Assembly (NCBI GenBank): GCA_014898415.1
Contig: RCTD01000020.1
Coordinates: 248,001-312,000 of the forward strand
DNA: 64,000 nt
Reading direction: 5' to 3'
Source: Stromatinia cepivora
Lineage: Eukaryota > Ascomycota > Leotiomycetes > Helotiales > Sclerotiniaceae
Shown: positions 60,241 to 64,000 of the stretch, in pieces
How the letters are laid out: each line of letters starts with the position of its first letter
How positions within the stretch are numbered: the stretch's first letter is position 1
The notes under the pieces: generated by a model
The model's input: the letters and a program-made list of their open reading frames with translations, nothing else
Databases searched by the model: none
What the model was told of the DNA's origin: nothing
Made by a program: the position numbers and the translations under genes

Positions 60241-63200
60241 GTTGATGTCACGGACAGCATGCTTTTGATAGTTGGCGCTATAAAATGGATCAGCAGCAAA
60301 ACAGAAATCTTTGAATTACTTGTACTAGGGAGTAATAATACATGATCACTCAGAATTCAATCACAGCCATCACTCTACATTATGTTATGCCTAATAGTTC
60401 TTATCCAATTCGACATATAACTCCACATCGTCCCTTCTAGTTTGAAACTTCTTCTTTTCTTCAATCTGCGACTCATCTTCTTTCTCAAACCTTTCAATTT
60501 CAATGTCTAATAGCTCGACAGTATCTGGGGTAGAACGTTGGAAGTTACATAAGATTATTCGACTCAATGATAGTATACTCGTGGATCTTAAATCATGTAA
60601 GATTTTGAAGAATTCAAATAATCGAGTCAAGTTCATTCAACACTATCACCCACTATCACCCATGAATTGCAGTCTACAGGACGCCATCATGTTGTTAATT
60701 TAGGAAAGAACATAAATTGGTATTGTATTGTATTTTTACATCACTTTCAATTAGGTCATTATCGTAAATCCTTTCACATCGGCAACGATTCCATGCTATT
60801 GATATTGAATATAAAGTTATACAAATACCACTATAAAAAATTAGAAAGCAACATATTTCATATAATATCTCCTTGTCCTAATGACAGCTGGGAACTTTTT
60901 TTCTTTTATCTGACACATCTAGTTCCATGTATATATAGGTGAATAGTCTTCTTGATTGAATAAGCTTGTATCAATAATACGAACTTATTGAGAGGTTTCC
61001 TTGAGTTTGAATCTAATATCGAATTTATCATTCTCATATTTGCTCCTGCCTACATAGATATGCATATACAAGGTTCACCGAATGGAGCGGGGTATTTCCG
61101 ACTAGGGCACCCTTTTGACTTCCAACATACGACACCATTCCTATAATTTGCATCTATGATTGAAAGTCTTCAGATAATTTATAACATAAATATTCCGTAA
61201 GCCTTACATTCCGAGAATTAATATCTCGCTATTTAAATGTATTGATGATTTGATTGATGATCTGGGTTCTTTTAGCATCCCTACTTGAGACAGAAACCTT
61301 TCTAAAATGTTCGAATATCCTCAAATCGTAACCATTGACCTTCCCTCTCATTTTCATTTCCCGTCACACAAGTTTACTTTCACCCCCTTTCACATAACCG
61401 AAAATAAGCCTTGGCACCTCCAAAGTTCCACCTGCCACCCTTTCTTTCCACCATCGTCCCGTACAACCAGCTAAAAATGTCCCTCAAACTTTCCACCTCT
61501 TCCCCTCCCTCCCAAACAGCTTTACGGTTGAATCTAGCTCACTGCTCTCCGGCTCTGCTCCACGTAATATATTCGGAATTGAAGAAACCTACGAAAACCT
61601 TCTCGTTTTGAAAAGCGAACGTGAAATCGGATCTAAAAATCGATTATTAAATACCCCTGATCCATCCCGATTTTGAAATATTTTGGTATCGATACGTATA
61701 ATTTATCTCTATTAATCTAAAAACATATTGTCGAAAATAAATCTCGATATACCGAACCCTAGGGAAAGGGAAGAAAGAGATAGCAAGGTAAGAAATGGAA
61801 AAAATACAGGGAATTTCCACCTCTTTATCTTCACTCAAAAGCAAAACCATTACAAAAGCGGAACCAGCCTATGCTCATCATGTATCTCCTCCCCCCCCCT
61901 AAGTCCTAAGCTCCTATCTTACTACCAATGCCTCCGCCACGAAACACTGCGCTCTCATTCTCACTCTCACCCTCATCCTCACCCTCACCCACACCCTCAC
62001 CCTAACCTCCTCCACAATAACATCCCCCTCCCCCCAAAACATACTCCCCCTACACCTCCAACATACATCCTCTCCCCCTCGCCTCTCTCTCTCTCTCTTT
62101 CTCAATTCCAAAATCAACAACAACAACACGACTGTATGCATCACCTGAATTAATTTGTCAACAGCACAGGAATTTGAACCATGGCTAATATATTTATCAA
62201 ACAATTTTTCTTTTTTTCCTATGAATATATAAGATTACATATATACATACACCACTTCGCACTCAATTTCCCAAAATACATCAGTTGTACCTAGAAGATT
62301 CTAGCAGCATATCATGCATTGAAAATATGGGATTTTGCATCGTAGCGCCTTCTTGCGAATTTGATGAAGGTAGATTTCTTTAATTCTTGATTCTTATTGT
62401 TATTAATAGCCGAGAGTTCATAATTTGCGGGGCCCGGGGGGGGGGGGGGGGGGGGGGGGGGAGGGTAATTATTTCAAATTCTCCCTCTTTCTTGCGTCGC
62501 GCATATTATTTTCATCAAGATATATATCTTTTTCTCCTGCCTCTCCTACTCCCTTTATTTTACTCCGGATCCAGCTCGCTAGCTTCCTAACTTTTTAGTT
62601 TTTTAACTTTCTAATTCCTCAAACCCTCTTTCCACTCTCCACCCTCCACTCTCACTCTTCTTTCTTCCTCCTCTATAACGCTCCGAATTCACAGCATTAA
62701 AAAACAACAGAGCAACAGAAAGAGGAGAATTTCAAAAAATAAATTAAAATTCCAAAAATAGATCTTAAATATATCAAACACTCCTACGCATTCATCCTTT
62801 CCATAGGGAGTTATAGAGATAGACGAAGTGATGAAGTAGATTTTTTTCGGTTAGAGGGGGGGATTATATAATATACTGTGTAGGACTTTTTTGATATTAA
62901 GAAGTGATGGGATTTTTGGCTTGTAGGGTTAGGCTTATGATTATGATTAGAGAGTAGGAGTTTGATCAAAGTTTGAATTAAAATAGAAAGAAAAAGGAAA
63001 TATTTTTTTGCATAATGAAAAATAGGAATAGAGAGTTTTTGAGGGGAAAATTGAAGGGAATGAGGGGATTGAGAGGGGATGGAGCTCACAGAGGGTGAAG
63101 TTGATGAAGTTGGTATTTGTGAGATAGGAGTATGGGTTGGGAGTATTTGAGGGGAGATGGATCGGATGATGGGTTGAATGCATATATTTGGTATGAAATG

Positions 63201-63520
63201 AATGTGGGACTTATCAATACGATTTTAAATCTCTGTTTATTTTATATCCGAAGAGTAGGGAATTAAAAACCAGATAAAAGTTTGAATTGTTTCTTTGGGG
63301 GGTCAGGGATCGGAATTACTTGGTTTGGGAATATTGGAGTCTGGCGATGTTTTTGTTGTATCTAGTGTGACGATGATATAAGGTGTATGTATTTCTATCC
63401 GCAATTGATGAGTGTTAGGATTTGCTAGTGATATAAAGTAGTTTTTATAATGTTTATCTAGAATCGCAAATCTCTCCTGATCTATTCTTCAATCACAACC
63501 ACCTACCCATCCTAAACCTC
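60241..63520. other. Intergenic region (about 3.3 kb), low-complexity tracts, no gene seen
   Basis: An 81-codon minus ORF (60391-60636) has a charged, coiled-coil-like end (ERFEKEDESQIEEKKKFQTR) but no family. A CTCACC/CACCCT-rich pyrimidine tract lies at 61950-62010 and a G-run at 62436-62461. The long ORFs over these tracts are composition artefacts. Confidence 0.5.
62436..62461 (+). repeat. Homopolymer run of 26 G
   Basis: GGGGCCC directly precedes an uninterrupted run of 26 G, then A. Such a run can form G-quadruplexes and is also a place where sequencing and assembly lengths are unreliable. Confidence 0.9.
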
Positions 63521-64000
63521 TCATACATTCCCCACACCGCCCACCCTCAACCCCTCATCCACCCCAAGAAGCAACGTATAAACCACCTCACAAACCCTCA
63601 TCTCAACTCCCAACTCCCTCCCCTTTTTAACCGGAAACCCCATAATAACATCCAACTCTAATCTCCTCCCACACAATGCATCAGTCAACATACTCGTGCC
63701 AATACTCGGCATTCTCAAGATCCTCTCCATCAATCTCTCAATCAAATCATCCTTGATACCCACGCCCAGTTTTCGCGCTACGGTTATTACTTCTTGCATT
63801 AGGGTTCGTGTCATGTTCGTGGCTTCTGGTGAGGAGTTTAACCATTCGTGTGTATGGGTTCTTGTTAGAGTGGTGAGACAATTCCAGGCACAGTTCCAGG
63901 TAACTTTTTCCCAGCGCGCGATTTGTAATCTTTCGGGAGAAAAAACTTCATGTGGTGTTTTTCCCGTAGTCAATAAATCCGAAAAGATTTTTAATTGTTG
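63521..64000 (-). CDS. 2-dehydropantoate 2-reductase-like protein, C-terminal part (runs off the window)
   Basis: The frame is open from the right edge to the stop at 63521. It encodes the last 159 residues of a ketopantoate reductase (PanE/ApbA) C-terminal domain. Visible landmarks are ARWEKVTWNCAWNCLTTLTR (the helix after the NADP domain, with the family K-x-x-x-N pattern), PSIGTSMLTDALCGRRLELD (family S-M-L-Q-D...G-R-x-x-E-I-D) and a PVKKGRELGV loop. The enzyme reduces ketopantoate to pantoate with NADPH in coenzyme A synthesis; fungi also have paralogues of unknown substrate. The start and NADP-binding domain lie outside the window, and no intron is needed in this part. Confidence 0.86.
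   Translation of the reverse strand, partial: QQLKIFSDLLTTGKTPHEVFSPERLQIARWEKVTWNCAWNCLTTLTRTHTHEWLNSSPEATNMTRTLMQEVITVARKLGVGIKDDLIERLMERILRMPSIGTSMLTDALCGRRLELDVIMGFPVKKGRELGVEMRVCEVVYTLLLGVDEGLRVGGVGNV

Noticed and set aside
61950..62010. Interstitial telomere repeat
   Set aside because: The tract is CTCACC/CACCCT-like with only one CCCTAA; not a telomeric array.
61728..62204. 141-codon His/Pro-rich ORF and Arg/Val-rich antisense ORF
   Set aside because: Both are translations of the CTCACC/CACCCT tract; composition artefacts.
1..64000. CRISPR array, rRNA, tRNA or a bacterial-type defence system
   Set aside because: No regularly spaced identical repeats, no rRNA motifs and no convincing cloverleaf were seen; the gene structure is fungal.

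Overview
The window looks like nuclear DNA of a filamentous ascomycete. Genes are compact, with short GT-AG introns (about 50-115 bp in most cases). The transposons are ruined almost only by C-to-T and G-to-A changes, the signature of repeat-induced point mutation (RIP). The gene set (Mep ammonium permease, MARVEL-like protein, XIP aquaporin, Gly/Val-rich stress-like protein) suggests a leotiomycete, perhaps Sclerotiniaceae; this taxonomic placement is my inference and was not searched.

Layout. (1) 1-11634 is an AT-rich block. It is the 3' part of a Ty3/Gypsy chromovirus on the + strand, interrupted by a 1957-bp non-autonomous LTR element (801-2757, TSD gttat) and a 5482-bp Ty1/Copia element (4547-10028, TSD atact). 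(2) 11635-15253 is a transition zone with gene debris and two 551-bp hAT-like MITEs, each with an 8-bp target duplication. (3) 15254-37470 is a gene island. It holds a broken metallo-beta-lactamase (+), a secreted FAD oxidoreductase (-), an ammonium transporter (-), a small spliced Gly/Val-rich gene (-), a TFIIIC triple-barrel subunit (-), a methyltransferase (-), the complex I 24-kDa subunit (-), an XIP-type aquaporin (-), a MARVEL-like membrane protein (+) and an ER DnaJ with C-terminal KDEL (-). (4) 37981-56467 is a second AT-rich block. It is a composite Gypsy array (LTR-internal-LTR-truncated internal-LTR, - strand) flanked by one TSD (atatt), with a second Copia copy nested inside (42694-48177, TSD gaaag). 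(5) 56468-63520 has no convincing gene; it holds simple-sequence DNA, a decayed tandem repeat of about 65 bp and a 26-G run. (6) 63521-64000 is the C-terminal end of a ketopantoate-reductase-like gene running off the right edge.

The island genes are mostly housekeeping functions (nitrogen uptake, Pol III transcription, respiration, ER folding, water or solute transport) and do not form a pathway cluster. The clearest regulatory signal is a run of GATA-type sites upstream of the ammonium transporter, as expected for nitrogen control. The most informative structures are the nested and recombined retrotransposons, whose LTR ends and target duplications can be read to the base, and the MITE pair. 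I saw no bacterial-type system, CRISPR array, rRNA or convincing tRNA. Exon boundaries were worked out by hand from reading frame, GT/AG sites and protein continuity.
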